Notes: a model not told the origin generated them from the letters alone. A stretch of 64,000 nt of DNA from Dipteronia dyeriana (GCA_032871835.1 CM065297.1:42099098-42163097); one strand, 5' to 3'; counted from the stretch's first letter, positions 46,355 to 58,147 are shown. Numbers and translations are program-made.

Positions 46355-46883
46355 TTTTTTGTTTGAGAAGTTGTTTTTTATTTGTTTTTTATTGTTATAA
46401 AAAAACTTCGTCCAACTCATTGTGTGAAGAATTCGGCCAAGCATAGAGAAAAGAGGGAACATTTTTGTTTTCGATAGTACACTGGTATCCTTTGAATCAA
46501 AAGGGTTTTGGTGTACAATATTGAATCAAGGTTCACGCGAGTTTCAATCAAATTGATTGATAATTCGCAAGTGACTGAACGTTCTTGGGTTTTCTCTTGG
46601 AGGTTTATTGTGACTAACAAAGAAGAAGATTTTGTTTGTTTCCATCCTCAGGTATACAATTTAAAGAAAGGGAGCCCACACTCTTAGGTGATTCACGTTT
46701 GTGATTGGATTAGAAGATCTAACGAATTCAGTTCAACGCTAGTTCAATCGTAAAAAAAAGGGTGCGACACTTTTAATATACATCAATTAATATAGGGTTA
46801 AGGTTCTTTCTTTTAAAGGGATTTTTTTTAAAATATACAAAACCCTAATTTTTTTACGCCTTCGTTGTGCGATTTTCCCTACA
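46355..46883 (+). mobile_element. Family A LTR-f, 5'-truncated
   Basis: It matches the last 530 bp of LTR-h (63225-63759): 'ttgagaagttgttttttatttg', 'gattgataattcgcaagtgac', 'gattttccctaca'. The first 1.7 kb and the PPT are missing; it is joined directly to RNase H coding sequence. It is followed by the flank aactc. Confidence 0.85.
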
Positions 46884-47893
46884 AACTCCCACTCTTGCCT
46901 CTGTGGGGAACTTTACCATTAACACATAGGTAGCGATCATGACTTTCATCTTGTTCAAGAATGGTCGGCCTAGTAAGGCGTTATATGGCCAATTCTCTAC
47001 ACTTACAACCATGAAATCCAGTAACACTGTTTTGGTACAGAGAAAACTACCAATCTCTACAAACAGCTTCACCGTTCCAAGCAACCTCACATCTTCTCAT
47101 CTGAAGACTCTAAGAAGGATTTTGAGTGGCTAGAGGTCTCTTCTTTACAGTCTGAGCTGGTCAAACACTTCCATACTTAGAATGTCCACCGAGCTTCCAT
47201 TGTCAATAAGTACCCTTCTCATTTCCTTATAGCCTATACGAACTGACACCACAATCGCGTCGTGCGGCCTTACTTCTGACGTATGCACGTCTGCTTCGGT
47301 GAAAATTATAGGGTCCCAACCTTGTTTGAACTTCTTTTGGTCGGGTCCTAACAAATTTACCTTCAGGTTTCTCTGGTCGTCTATGGCTTCTCTAATTTCA
47401 AACATTCTCACCGGACTACTATCCCCAATGTGTGGCCCGCCAAAGATGATGTTGATTGCTTTATTAATTGGATCCCTAGTAGGACTTCTCTAACCTCTTT
47501 CTCCCTCCTCTATCATGGCATTCTTACCCCGATCATCCTTATTCCTAAGGATCTTATCCTTGAGGTTTCCTTCTCTAATTAGCTTTTCGATATAGTCTCT
47601 CAACTAATAGCACTTGGAGGTTTCATGGTCGTTCTCCTGGTGAAATCTGCAGTACTTGGTGGTTTCTCTTCTAGCAAAATGTGACTGCTTTGGGGGTTCC
47701 TGTACATATTCTTATCCTTTATCAGATTTAGGATTTCTTTCAGTTCTCTGGCCAAAGAAGTGTAGTTGGTATATTGCCTTTTGAATTGCCTGACAACTTT
47801 GTCATCCTCCTTTCACCCATCTTTAACTTTTGCCCCGCTGCCTTTTTGCTCCCCTTTGCTGCTACTCTTTGGGTTACTGTTCTTATTCTTTTG
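46884..47893 (-). pseudogene. Tat-type Ty3/gypsy gag C-terminus and protease
   Basis: The minus strand reads NYTSLARELKEILNLI near 47740, TKYCRFHQENDHETSKC near 47640 (zinc-knuckle-like C-x2-H pattern), IIFGGPHIGD near 47440, then DAIVVSVRIGYKEMRRVLIDNGSSVDIL (47250), an intact protease D-N-G-S active site, and WPYNALLGRPFLNKMKV with MVKFPTEARVG near 46950. These are diagnostic of the Tat group of plant gypsy elements. Stops at about 47610, 47490 and 47145 and frameshifts break it. It is truncated on the pol side by LTR-f and on the gag side by an LTR at 47894. Confidence 0.83.
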
Positions 47894-48200
47894 TGAAAAT
47901 AATATGTACAAGGTTATACTAAGCAACCTAAAGGGGGGGTGAATAGGTTGTCTCTCATTTTTGACAAATCTTTCGAGACTAGTGACAAAACCTTGATAAG
48001 TATACAAATTAACATTCAACATGATTGTTATGAGAAAACAATATATTCATGTATGCTCAAATCTCCACTCTTAGTCTACAAAACATACAACAAGAATCAA
48101 TGTATCTTATGAATAAATATATTCAATGTAGATAACATTCCATAAGTTGTACTTAGAGTATTACAATGTGATACTTTACAACTTGAATGAAAATAAGCTT
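47894..48200 (-). mobile_element. Family E LTR fragment (SIRE-like, minus)
   Basis: It begins TGAAAATAATATG and has 'aacctaaagggggggtgaataggttg', the same block near the LTR terminus as in B (12660), C (32310) and D (58290). It is similar to D but clearly diverged. It merges into family A LTR sequence near 48200; the exact junction is uncertain. No PBS precedes it, since Tat-type gypsy sequence abuts it. Confidence 0.6.
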
Positions 48201-50108
48201 GGCCAAAAATTCACCTCTAATTGCCTTAGTCATGACCGAAATTCTCATGCATATATATATAGGATCATAAATCCTTTCCTAAGAAGGATTTACTTGGTTG
48301 TCAAGAATCCTTTCCTTAGGTGGATTTATTTTATAGTTAATAGTCCTTATCTAAAAGGAAATCTAACTTCTCTTATAACCATATGTGTTGGCAGAATTTT
48401 ACTCTTTGAAGTAGATTAGGAGAGTTTATTCTTTCCTAAGAAGGATTACTTGATGGACAAGAATCTTATCCTTCGGTAGATTAACTTGGTGATTATGAAT
48501 CCTTTTAAAAAAAGAATTCTACCACTAAGTAGTTTTACTTGGTGACCAAGAATCCTTTTCCAAAAAGAATTCTTCTCTACACCAAGACTCATAATCCAAC
48601 TCAATAGTGTATTTGTAACCATATTAAAGACTTCCTTATTTAATTAGATAAATAATTCCTTTTATTTATCTACTTATCAAATATAGTCTTTAACATTTAC
48701 TAAAATACCAACAATAGTATAGTTTTAGGAGACCATCTCCTACTAGGAAAAAGATTTTGACTTTTAATTAAATAATTAATTATTCAACTAATTAATAAAT
48801 ATCTATTTAATTAAATAATAAAATAAAAATAATATATTGAAGCTATTCACAATAGCCTTTGCCGCCCATACCACATATATGGGCCATATATGATTTTTCT
48901 TATTTTATTAAATCCATTGGACCTTAATAAAAAGTCCACATGTGAACTAGACCTATTCTTACAAAAAGAAACAAGTTCTCATGCCTTAATACAATTCTAG
49001 ATGTACCCCTAAATTGGTCAGGTAGAATATATCAAGTGATCCATGCAAGTTCATGTGGATTAGGGATCTTGGCGGGCTATCTAAATTTAAGCTCCAATAG
49101 ACACAACCCAATCACAATAAACAAATGATTCACTTAGGTCAGATCTATTTAATTTTAGTTCATTCCACAAAAGAACTAAAATTGAACTCTTAAATAAAGA
49201 TTGAATAAGTTGATGTTACTCACTCATACCTTAGACAACCTTATTGGAGAAAAGTGTATCCTCGTGAAGAATACCAATAATCGCCAAGAGCTGATAGACC
49301 GCCTATAGCTCTCCAAGTTACCATACTTACTCATATGACCAAATTTTGAACTTGGATATTTTGACTTGTCCAGAAGCCATGTTTCAATAGACACTTTTGA
49401 AAACTTAACGTTAAGATTTAATATCCAATACTTCAAAACATCCATAAGATGGTATTCTACTCTCATTCAATAAATGGAGCCACGATGTCCATATCTATAA
49501 ATAAAGTCATCTATCGATTAACAAATGAATACAACCAAACTATCGAGGATAGGCTATGCTATATAACCGTACTCATTCATAGCTCAAATGATAACACTTG
49601 CAACCATAAGTCCATCATTTATCTCAGGATTGAGATAGACTCTCCGATTGTCTTAAAATGATTTTTTTTTATCTATTGACGGTTCTAGATAAAGTATTTC
49701 ATTGTGATCCTTTCCAATGCACCCAGTGCACTAGATTCTTTTTCACAGAGACACCACACTTTGATGATTTTAGACTCATCATAACACATTTGATCTCACT
49801 CAAATGCTAGCAAAAGAATCTGCAACTTTGACAAGATAAATGCGTGATAAAGGCGCCCAATCTTCCATCTTAATTTGTGAATATTATTCAAGACTAACTA
49901 AAGAATTTTGTCTACGTCATACATTTCTAGATGTATAAACAATTCTTCTTTTCTCATGGTCTTTTGACCTTATAATTATCTACTTTTGACAATTATAATA
50001 ATTAAACTATAAATGCTATAAGATTTGTTAAACTAGAAATCAATTTATTCATATGAAATGATTTTTAATTACAATATCATACTCTTGTTATCAAGCATAA
50101 TCCTAACA
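48201..50108 (-). mobile_element. Family A LTR-g (minus), truncated
   Basis: It ends at 50108 with the complement of TGTTAGGATTATGC, an intact 5' LTR terminus. It aligns with LTR-a but lacks the last several hundred bases (R-U5 side), replaced by the E fragment. It abuts C2 gag codons at 50109, so this A copy inserted into C2. Confidence 0.82.
48265..48590 (-). repeat. Expanded tandem units in U3 of LTR-g
   Basis: Five or so diverged units of 'aaggatttacttggtgaccaagaatcctt' type occur. LTR-e and LTR-c have two or three. Each unit has facing AAGGATT/AATCCTT arms. Unit number differs between copies of the LTR. Confidence 0.65.
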
Positions 50109-51225
50109 TCAAGATGGAACACCATACCCATATCTCCAAAGATGCCAAAAAGTATTGACTTGAAGACCACCAAGGTTGAAGAAGAGGAGGAGGACTCGAA
50201 TGAAGAAATGTCCCTCATGGTTAAAAGATTCAAGAAATTCATGAAGATTGAAAGTAAAGGATTTGGGTCCAAGGGAAGGAACTGAAGAAGAAGACTCTTT
50301 TCAAGAAGATGGAAAGGTCTCAGTAGAGTTACTCCAAGAAGGGCATTCAATGCTATGAATAAAATGGCTTTGGTCACATTGCTCCGAAATGTGAAAATTG
50401 AAGAAAAAAAATAAAGGGAAGGCGATGACGGTCACTTGGAGCGATAGTGAAGACTTAGAAGAGGGAGAAAAATCTTTGGATGATGAAGATAGGGTTGCAA
50501 ACTTCATTGCCTTCATAACATCTCATAATGGCAAGAAAGTTGTAAGCGATAAAGAAGAAGTAGATGACTCAAGTGATGAGTGTATCTCTTCTAACTCTAG
50601 GGTTGACATTGATGATGAAATGGACTATGTGGACTTTATGAATTTTTTTGAAAAGTCTAGATTGAAAAAGAAGAAGGAGATTCAAGAGTTGAAAAATGAG
50701 AATCTAAATTTGACTTTCAAGATAACTCACTTTAGTGAGAAAGTAAAGAGTGGAAAAAAGTTAGAAGAGAGCTTGAAATTGGAGTTTGTGATCACGAAAA
50801 AGAGTGAAGAGAACTTGAAGATTGAGCTTAGGGAAGTGAAAGAATTGGTTTCCAAGATGACATCTGAAACCGAGAAACTTGACAAGATGCTAGCAAGTGG
50901 GAAGAGTCCTAGTGATAAAAAGGGTATAAGATATGTGGAAGGCAAGAATGCCATTTCTTTGAAGAAGACCATCTTTGTCAAGAGTCAAAAAGTTAGAGAG
51001 GTTAAAGCTTCACCCCAACAAATAAGATCGGACAAAGTTGGAGAAACATCAAAGCAAGCTCAAATGAAGGCTCAAACAAAGTCTCAAGTTAAAGCTCGTC
51101 CAAAAAAAGCTAGAGCTCATCAAACAAGACCTCAACTTCCAAGGAGCTCTCAGTGTCAACAAAGGACATTTCACCCACAACCGAGAAGGGAAGCTAAATT
51201 GGCTCAACCACAAGGGGTGTTTTAA
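50109..51225 (+). pseudogene. gag: C2 gag, N-terminus missing
   Basis: It begins with RWNTIPISPKMPKS, corresponding to the middle of C1 gag near 31490. ORF 50398-51225 (275 codons) is intact: acidic EEGEKSLDDED, DSSDECISSNSRVDIDDEMD, then a coiled-coil-like Leu/Lys/Glu region (residues 85-155) and a Gln/Lys-rich tail rich in QTKSQVKAR-like repeats. The N-terminal capsid domain is absent because LTR-g starts here. Stop at 50285. Confidence 0.85.
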
Positions 51226-52015
51226 AGAAGAGATTCAGCTCAACACCAAAGGCCAACTCAAAGGAGAAGAAAGTTTTTCATGCTTGCACAAATATATGGT
51301 ATGAATTATTACTTTACTCCCATTTGTTATTATTGTGGTGTTGAAGGTCAAATAATGCCGAATTGTTTTAAATTTATTAGTTTTGTCATTTTGATAGCAT
51401 TATTGAGAAGATTATGCTTAGAAGAGCCAAAATGCATACACCTAGGAATTTTAGAGCAAATGAACCCGTGGCTCCTCTAAATAGTAATGATCCCTCTAGG
51501 TGGACTAGAAAGGTTGAATATTGTTGTCATGTGGCTTAAGTAACCTTGAAAGCCAAAGCCATAAACACTTGGTACCTTGATAGTGGGTGTTCTAGACACA
51601 TGACCGGAAACAAGAGTTTCTTTAAGACTCTTGTGATGAAGGATAGTGGATTTGTAACCTTTGGTGATGGATCACGAAAGAAGGTTATAGGGAAAGGAAA
51701 CATATCCATTCCTGGTTTACCCTCCTTGTCTAATGCTCTTTATGTTGATGTCTTGAAAGCAAATTTAATTAGTATTTCACATTTAAGTGATGAAGGGTTT
51801 TCGGTTGTGTATGGCAACGTTGGTTGCTTTATTCTTAAAGAAGATGGGAAAATCCTTTTGAAAGGAAAGAGTTCAAGTGACAATTGTTATTGTCTTGATT
51901 CTAATGACATCTCTTATAACTTGTCTAATTGTGATCAAGTTGAATTGTGCCATCAAAGGCTTGGTGACATGAATTTTAAAGGCTTGAAAGTGCTTGAAAA
52001 ATTGAAGTTGTGAGA
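51226..52015 (+). pseudogene. C2 zinc knuckle, protease and pre-integrase domain
   Basis: The knuckle reads C-Y-Y-C-G-V-E-G-Q-I-M-P-N-C near 51325; His is replaced by Gln. After two stops, the frame 51546-52013 (155 codons) gives T-W-Y-L-D-S-G-C-S-R-H-M-T-G with an intact DSG, TFGDGSRKKVIGKG, LKANLISISHLSDEG and HQRLGDMNFKGLKVL, in which the second zinc His has become Asp. It is a SIRE-type protease followed by GAG-pre-integrase. Confidence 0.87.
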
Positions 52016-52981
52016 GGCCTTCCCAAGTTTGGAAAGAGGATTGAGGGAGTTTATGGACCTTGTCAACAAGGAAAGCAAACTAAAGGTGTGCATATGAAGG
52101 GTAAGTATCTCACCACCAATGAGCCACTAGAGCTTATTCATATGAACCTTATGGGTCCCATGCAAACCGAGAGTCTCGGTGTCAAGAAATACATCTTTGT
52201 ATGTGTTGATGATTTTTCTAGATTAACATGGACCTACTTTCTTAGAGACAAATCTGAAACTTTTGAAAATTTTAAATTGCTTTGCACTAAAATTCAAAAT
52301 GAGAAGGATTCTCACATAAAATGCATTAAGAGAATTAAGAGTGACCATGGGAGAGAATTTGAAATTGCTTATGTTGAAAACTTTGTTGATAGTACTGGCA
52401 TCTCCCAAGAGGTCTCGGCTCCTCGAACTCCTCAGCAAAATGGGGTAGTAGTGAGGAAGAATAAGGTCCTCCAAGAGATGGCCCGTGTGATGTTGCTTAG
52501 CAACAATGTGCCTAAGAATCTTTGGGCTGAGGCCGTCAATATAGCTTTTTATATAGGCAATAGAGTTTTTCTTAGGCCCGAAACTAGGCAAACCTCCTAT
52601 GAATTGTGGAAGGGTAGGAAGCCAAATGTTAGCTACTTCCACTCATTTGGAAGCAAGTGCTACATTCTAAATGATCGTGAACAACTTGGCAAGTTTGATG
52701 CTAAGAGTGATAAGGGGTTTTTCATTGGCTATGCCCTAAATAGTAAGGCCTATAGAGTTCTTAATTTGAAGACTCAAAGTATCATGGAATCATCTAATGT
52801 GGTCATAGATGATTGTAGGCCTAAGGTTAGTAATCATGATGAGGAGGTTAGAGTGTTTGATAATTCTCCCTTGGAGAAGATTGGTGAGACTTCAAGTGAT
52901 GAAAAATCAAATCTTGAAAAAAGGGTCTCTCAATCTCTTGATAGAGATCCTACTTTGGACTCTAAGGAACCCGCTTCTTAG
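52010..52981 (+). CDS. C2 integrase, open frame with altered catalytic residues
   Basis: A 323-codon open frame overlaps the previous one by four bases in another phase. It reads YGPCQQGKQTK (zinc part), LIHMNLMGPMQT (Asn at the first catalytic Asp), YIFVCVDDFSRLTW, IKSDHGREFEIA (second Asp), TPQQNGVVVRKN (Val at the catalytic Glu), NLWAEAVNIAFYIGNRVFL and a C-terminal linker ending near SLDRDPTLDSKEP. Two of three catalytic acids are therefore lost, and the enzyme should be inactive although the frame is intact. It belongs to a damaged element, not to a host gene. Confidence 0.8.
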   Translation: MRGLPKFGKRIEGVYGPCQQGKQTKGVHMKGKYLTTNEPLELIHMNLMGPMQTESLGVKKYIFVCVDDFSRLTWTYFLRDKSETFENFKLLCTKIQNEKDSHIKCIKRIKSDHGREFEIAYVENFVDSTGISQEVSAPRTPQQNGVVVRKNKVLQEMARVMLLSNNVPKNLWAEAVNIAFYIGNRVFLRPETRQTSYELWKGRKPNVSYFHSFGSKCYILNDREQLGKFDAKSDKGFFIGYALNSKAYRVLNLKTQSIMESSNVVIDDCRPKVSNHDEEVRVFDNSPLEKIGETSSDEKSNLEKRVSQSLDRDPTLDSKEPAS

Positions 52982-53926
52982 GTTAGACATCACCACAACA
53001 AGAGTGCATTCTTGGAGATATGAATGAGTGTGTTAGGACTAGGCATCAATTAGCCAATCAAATTAGCTATATTTGCTAAACCTCTCAAATTGAACCCAAA
53101 AAGGTTGATAAAGCCTTAAGTGATGAGTTTTGGGTTAGTCTCTCTCTCTCTTTACTTGTTGAATAAGGCTACTATCATACGGGCATTTCACCTGGAAAAA
53201 TCTAAAAGCGCACAACAGTCGCTCATGTCTTATTTAGCTTGTTAAGCTTGATATTTGGTCTTATCTTTTGTTATACTATATCTTGTATTTTCCATTGACA
53301 AATTGGTGCAAATTGGTTTGACTTCTCTTGGAATTTCATGTGTTTTTTCCTTTCCAAATACCATGCTTTTGGAAGTTGATGTTGCATGTATTTCATTCAA
53401 GGCAATCTTTTCACACATCTTGAATTTCTCTCTCTCTTAATTAAATTGCATAAAGTTGTTGTATATGATTATGCATTTGCATTGCAAATATCTCTCTTTG
53501 CTAAAGTGTCCCGGTTGGGGAATACTCCTTTGCCTATGTTGTGACAAAAAGGGGGAGTAATGTTAGATTTAGGGGGAGTTTGTGTTGCTTTTACATATAA
53601 AGGGAGAATGCCATTTTTTAGGGGGATTTGACTCTTTTAGGGGGAGCTTTTGCATGTGCATTGTAGATTACATGTCACTTGTTTCTATTTCATGCAAATT
53701 GCGCTTGTTTTTATTTATCTTGATCACCTCACATACGCTTGTCTTGGAAAGTGTAGTTCTTTGTTTTGTAGGGATGATCATTCTACAAGAGATAGAAGAT
53801 TTGAAGATTTAGCTTTATGTATCTCTTTGTAATATATAATGTGTTTGTTGACCTCTGTTGTTTTTATTTTTGTGAGGATACTTTGTGACTGAGTGGTTTT
53901 GTCACGAAATAGCCAAAGGGGGAGAC
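52982..53926 (+). other. C2 pol remnant, deletion junction, 3' tail and PPT
   Basis: The linker continues (TRHQLANQISYIC, KALSDEFWV) to about 53133, then jumps to sequence matching C1 near 26570, 'agtctctctc...ttacttgttgaa'. RT and RNase H, about 1.9 kb in C1, are missing. The 3' tail has repeated aggggga-type blocks at 53548-53646. The PPT agccaaagggggagac is at 53911-53926. Confidence 0.82.
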
Positions 53927-54699
53927 TGTTAGTTCCTCGTTTTTGATTGGCTTATTTCGATTGACAAACCACATTTAGGGATAATTATGTAAGGGTTGTC
54001 TAGGTTAGCTTTGCTCATGATCAAGCTCAAGCTTCAAAGGTATATAACTTGTTTAACTCTTTGAAGACATTTAGTTGCACACATACACTAACATGCATTC
54101 GTATTGACATGCATTTATTCCTTGTTTCTCATTGCTCATGTGTGCATTCCTTCACAATCACACTTGCACTTCATGTATTATTTTATTGCATTTATGATTA
54201 CATTTATGTTTCCATGATCATGCACTGATTTTAATCATATGATTACTTATTGTGTGCATTGAGTTAAATTTGGTTTGGTTATGTTATGTAATGTGTCTAG
54301 TTTCGAAAGAATGGTTTTCAATGATTTAAGTAATTTTCAAAACTGACCTTTGTATGGTCTTGTTGCCATAACATTTTATACATTGCTTCAAAATGAGTTT
54401 TTAAAATTTCTGTACAAAATATACATCCATACCTATCTAACGGTATTTTATTCACAGTATTTGATAACCGTTTAGATTGGTTTTGAAATCTCTAAAGTGA
54501 CCATAAAAATAGGGCATCTCTCTTGTTGTCTGTTTCTGACCATTGATCACTCATTTAACCATATCTTTTTCTACATTCATCCAAATAACATTTTTTTAAC
54601 TATAGTAGAAAGTATTCTTACATACCTTTCCAACGGTATACTATACTAAAGGTTTCAAAGTCGTTTGTTCATGTTTTGATATGCTTGAATTTCAAGGTG

Positions 54700-54850
54700 G
54701 AGTGCTTAGAGCATATTTCGCTCAACTTTTCGCCCCCTCCTAGTGCGAAACAACTAGCAAAAATTGTGGCAGCCCTTTTCGCTCCCAAAATTTTCACCCC
54801 CTCAAGGGCAGAAAGTAGTAGGGAAAAACCTGTTTGGGCAAAAACGTCTT
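54700..54850 (+). promoter_or_regulatory. TTTCGC-repeat block upstream of C2 TATA box
   Basis: It contains TTTCGCTC, TTTCGCCCCCTC, TTTCGCTCCC and TTTCACCCCCTC within 100 bp, with repeated 'aaaattttc'. It sits immediately upstream of the TATA box at 54877, where C1 has its CCGCGG block. Confidence 0.55.
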
Positions 54851-54875
54851 TTCTTGTGCAACTCATTTTTACACC

Positions 54876-54885
54876 GTATATATAT
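54876..54885 (+). promoter_or_regulatory. TATA box of C2 LTR
   Basis: GTATATATAT is followed by 'catcttcttccc', the same downstream context as the C1 TATA boxes. Confidence 0.6.
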
Positions 54886-55790
54886 CATCTTCTTCCCAAA
54901 TCAGACCTAAAGCTCTGAAATTGAATCCCCAAGAGAGAGAAATTGAATCCTAGAGAGAGAGAGCTCCAAGAAATGATTTTTACTCAACCAAACTTTAAAT
55001 CCCAATCATCAAGCATCATCAAGCATCTTTCAATCATGGGTATCTTGTTTGTTCATGACATAGTATTCTCTACATGCTCTAGACTTTATAGTTTCATTAC
55101 TATGACATGTACACCTAGGTTTTAACTTTTATTGCAAATTAAATGCATGCTTGTGTGCTTAATATCTTTTATGACATGCTGGTGGTATTGGTTTTTGGTT
55201 GAGAGTATTGATTAGTGATAGCTAGAAATTTGGACGGTTTTACCCTTCTAGCTAATTCTTCTTGCCTTTGCATTTAGAACATTGATATCTAGGATTTGCT
55301 TTTCTTGTCATTATTAATCCTAAAAAACCATGAATGCTTTGACCTAGCATTTTTTCATATAGAATATTCTTGCATTCACTTAGGATACCATTATCTATTC
55401 ATTGTTGATTAAGCTTGTGGCTAAGTGGTTAGTGTACAAGGTTGGTGATCCAAAATCACTATAAAAGGCTCGTCGGGTGGAGTGAAAGGGTTAGTAACCG
55501 TATTGGGTGTGACAGAAGGTCAACCTAGGTTGTAAACTTTTATTTAATAGTGGATTTTGAAGATTGAGTGTGGTGCACTGAATAGCCCGTGGTTTTTCCC
55601 ATTTCGAGGGTTCCCATGTATATATTGCGTGTTGTTATTGCTTTATGTTTATTGTCATTTATTTGAACAATTGGTTTAACGGGTTAGATTTGGTATTATT
55701 GATTAATTCGTGAAATTGGCAATCAATCAAATTAAAGCCTATTCACCCTCCTCTAGGTTTATAGACACATATTTTCTAGGGAATTTTGGA

Positions 55791-56288
55791 AATCAACCTA
55801 AACACATAAAAAATGAACTTCTCACAAAGTTAACCAACAGATTTCGACTATCATAGCAAAGAATGTGAGATAGCTAAATTATGCCAGGTTATAAGGAAGC
55901 AAAGCTAGAAAGCTAAAAATCTCAACAACTTGACACTAAACTGAAAAGCTAACTCACATGTGCTCCTTACACAAATGGTAAGAGCACTCACCCTAGACAC
56001 ATGTTGTCTTTGGTGAACATACACTTAAAATCATGCTCATCCTTGACTTTAATGTTGAACCTAGAATGGACATCATTAACGATTTGATTCAAAAGAATAT
56101 CTTTAATACCCATCTCCTTAACATTTTTAGCAATACGTGCAAGTTTTTCACAAGGATTAAACTTCTTCTTTAAACACTTTTTCACATGCATTTTAGGAGC
56201 ATTATATTTATCAACTACTAGAGCCTTAGTGTGCTTTAAAGTAGGGTCAACCTTTTTCTCTTTAGACGATTTTCCAATTTGTAAAATT
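55791..56288 (-). pseudogene. gag: Family D gag C-terminal tail
   Basis: ORF 56191-55988 on the minus strand reads KNVKEMGIKDILLNQIVNDVHSRFNIKVKDEHDF. This follows the same pattern as the B1 gag tail (DIFMKKIVDDLSSIFHIAMSNDHD). Sequence similarity to B1 continues to the C2 LTR boundary at 55791, where D is cut. No protease follows. Confidence 0.65.
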
Positions 56289-58147
56289 CTAAATACTTAT
56301 AACACCTAGGTTTAATGTGACCCATGGTGTTGGAAAAATGGAAAGTAGGAATAAAAGATTTGATTGTACCTTGTTGTCTTGAAGAAGTAGGAAGAGTTTG
56401 AGGAGGTACCTTGTCTTGCACATTACCTTGACTTTGAGAGAATTATCCCTTGGAGACTTTTTAGCCTTTTTATTCTTAGCCTTCCTTGAAGTAGGTGATT
56501 CTTTCTCAAGTTTCTCCTTTCCTTTTAAGTTTATAGACTCTCCATGATGTTGAGAAAGTTTTGTGACATTATTCACCTTGATCGAGCCATTTACCAAGTC
56601 TTTGATTGCTAGTTTGGCTATGCAAATCTCTTCATTGTAAGCTTGCTCTCTAACTCTCATATTCTTGACAGTCTCTTCTGTATCATAGGCTAGCCTCTCT
56701 ACTTCATAAAACCTCTTTAAAAGATCATTCTTTTCATTCAAGAGTCTATGATAAGCATTTACAAACTCATCCACTTGTTTTCTAATCAAGTCATCTATTT
56801 CCTTCACTTCTCTCAAAACTTTATCTCTTTGAGTTTTAGGTTTCTCAACCTTAGTCATACGATCAAGATTGATTGCTTTCAAGACCATATCCACTAGATA
56901 ATCTTGATTACTTTTCTTGTTCACACAAACTTCACCATTATCTTCTAGTTTTATGTGTGAGGCCGTAAAAGCAACAAAATTGCTTATAAGCTCTTCACCA
57001 CACGAGGACTCATCACTTGAGCTTTCCTCCCCACTAGAACAAATGTCACTGCAAGAGGCCACCATATCCACTAGATAATCTTGATTACTTTCCTCGTTCA
57101 CACAAACTTCACCATTATCTTCTAGTTTAGTGTGTGAGGCCGTAAAAGTAACAAAATTGCTTAGAAGCTCTTCATCACACGAGGACTCATCACTTGAGCT
57201 TTCCTCCTCACTAGAACTGTTGTCACTGCAAGAGGCCACCATAGCTTTTTCCTTCTTGTCTTTCTTGGACTTCTTTTTAGTGCACTCATTTGTAATATGT
57301 CCATAACATTGACATTTTTAGCATTGAATATTCTTCTTGCTCTTGGCTTGACCATTCTTACCAACTCTCGGAGAAGATAGTTTCTTAACTTCCTTTTCTC
57401 TAGAAAAGTTACCTCTAAGCTTGATACCTTTTCTAATTTCCTAGCCATAAGAGCTATTTCGTTATTTTCATCATCGTTCTCCTCTTCTATAGCGGTGAGA
57501 GCGATTCTCTTGCTTTTAGTCTTTGACTTCAAGGATATCTCATAAGTTTGGAGCGACTCAAGAAATTCATCAATACTTAAGCAATCCATATCCTTGCTTT
57601 CTTTTATGGCTGATACCTTTGCCTTGAATCTTTTAGGGAGAGATCTTACAATATTCCCATTAAGATGCTCTCTAGAGATTGGCACTCCAAGTTCTTTACA
57701 TAAGTTAGCAATATTAAGAAGACAAAATTGGAATTCTTAAAACTTGTCTTCATCACTCATACGTAAGCTTTCGAATTGTGATGTCAACAATTGAAGCCTA
57801 GACTTTCTCACTTCCAATGTACCTTTGTTTGTGACTTGAAGTGTATCCCAAGCCTCTTTAGCGTATTCAAGATTTTATATGTAGGAGAATTTGTGTCCAT
57901 CCACTCCTCCGAAGATGATGTTCAAAGCATGATGATGCCATTTAGCAACCTCAAAATCATTAGTCGTCCATTCTCCTAGGTTTGGAGATTTTGGTTCCAT
58001 CTTCTGGAACCTTACTAGGAGGTGTATAGCCTTCTTCAGGAATCATCCACACCCTCTCATCAATTGAGCAGATGTAGGCCTTCATCCTCAACTTCCAAAA
58101 CCATAGTTATTGCCATAAAGCAACGGTGGCCTAGTATTTGAAGCCAT
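56289..58147 (-). pseudogene. gag: Family D gag (SIRE-like)
   Basis: The start ATG is at 58147 (MASNTRPPLLYGNNYGF), followed by a 1-base deletion, then MKAYICSIDERVWM and EEGYTPPSKVPEDGTK. ORF 57685-57161 has LPKRFKAKVSAIKE and SIDEFLESLQTYE. ORF 57242-56289 (317 codons) has a Ser/Glu-rich region duplicated in tandem, a coiled-coil-like stretch (VDEFVNAYHRLLNEKNDLLKRF) and a degraded knuckle F-H-F-S-N-T-M-G-H-I-K-P-R-C, two Cys lost. Frameshifts separate the parts. It would form the capsid. Confidence 0.83.
56887..57242 (-). repeat. 177-bp tandem duplication inside D gag
   Basis: Two units of 59 codons each read MVASCSD, then SSDESSC, ELxSNFVxFTASH, KLEDNGEVCVN and SNQDYLVD. The second starts at 57065 in the minus direction. 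177 is a multiple of three, so the frame is kept. The units differ at about eight residues. Confidence 0.88.

Larger units (their letters stand above)
53927..55790 (+). mobile_element. C2 3' LTR
   Basis: It starts TGTTAGTTCCTCGTTTTTGATTGG and ends near '...attttctagggaattttgga', matching the C1 LTRs at both ends but longer (1864 bp against about 1520). Downstream of the TATA box it again matches C1 (for example 'gtggttagtgtaca' and 'gtgatccaaaatcact' near 55430, and the 'ggtttttcccattt' block near 55600). The middle of U3 differs completely. It abuts family D internal sequence at 55791. Confidence 0.87.
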
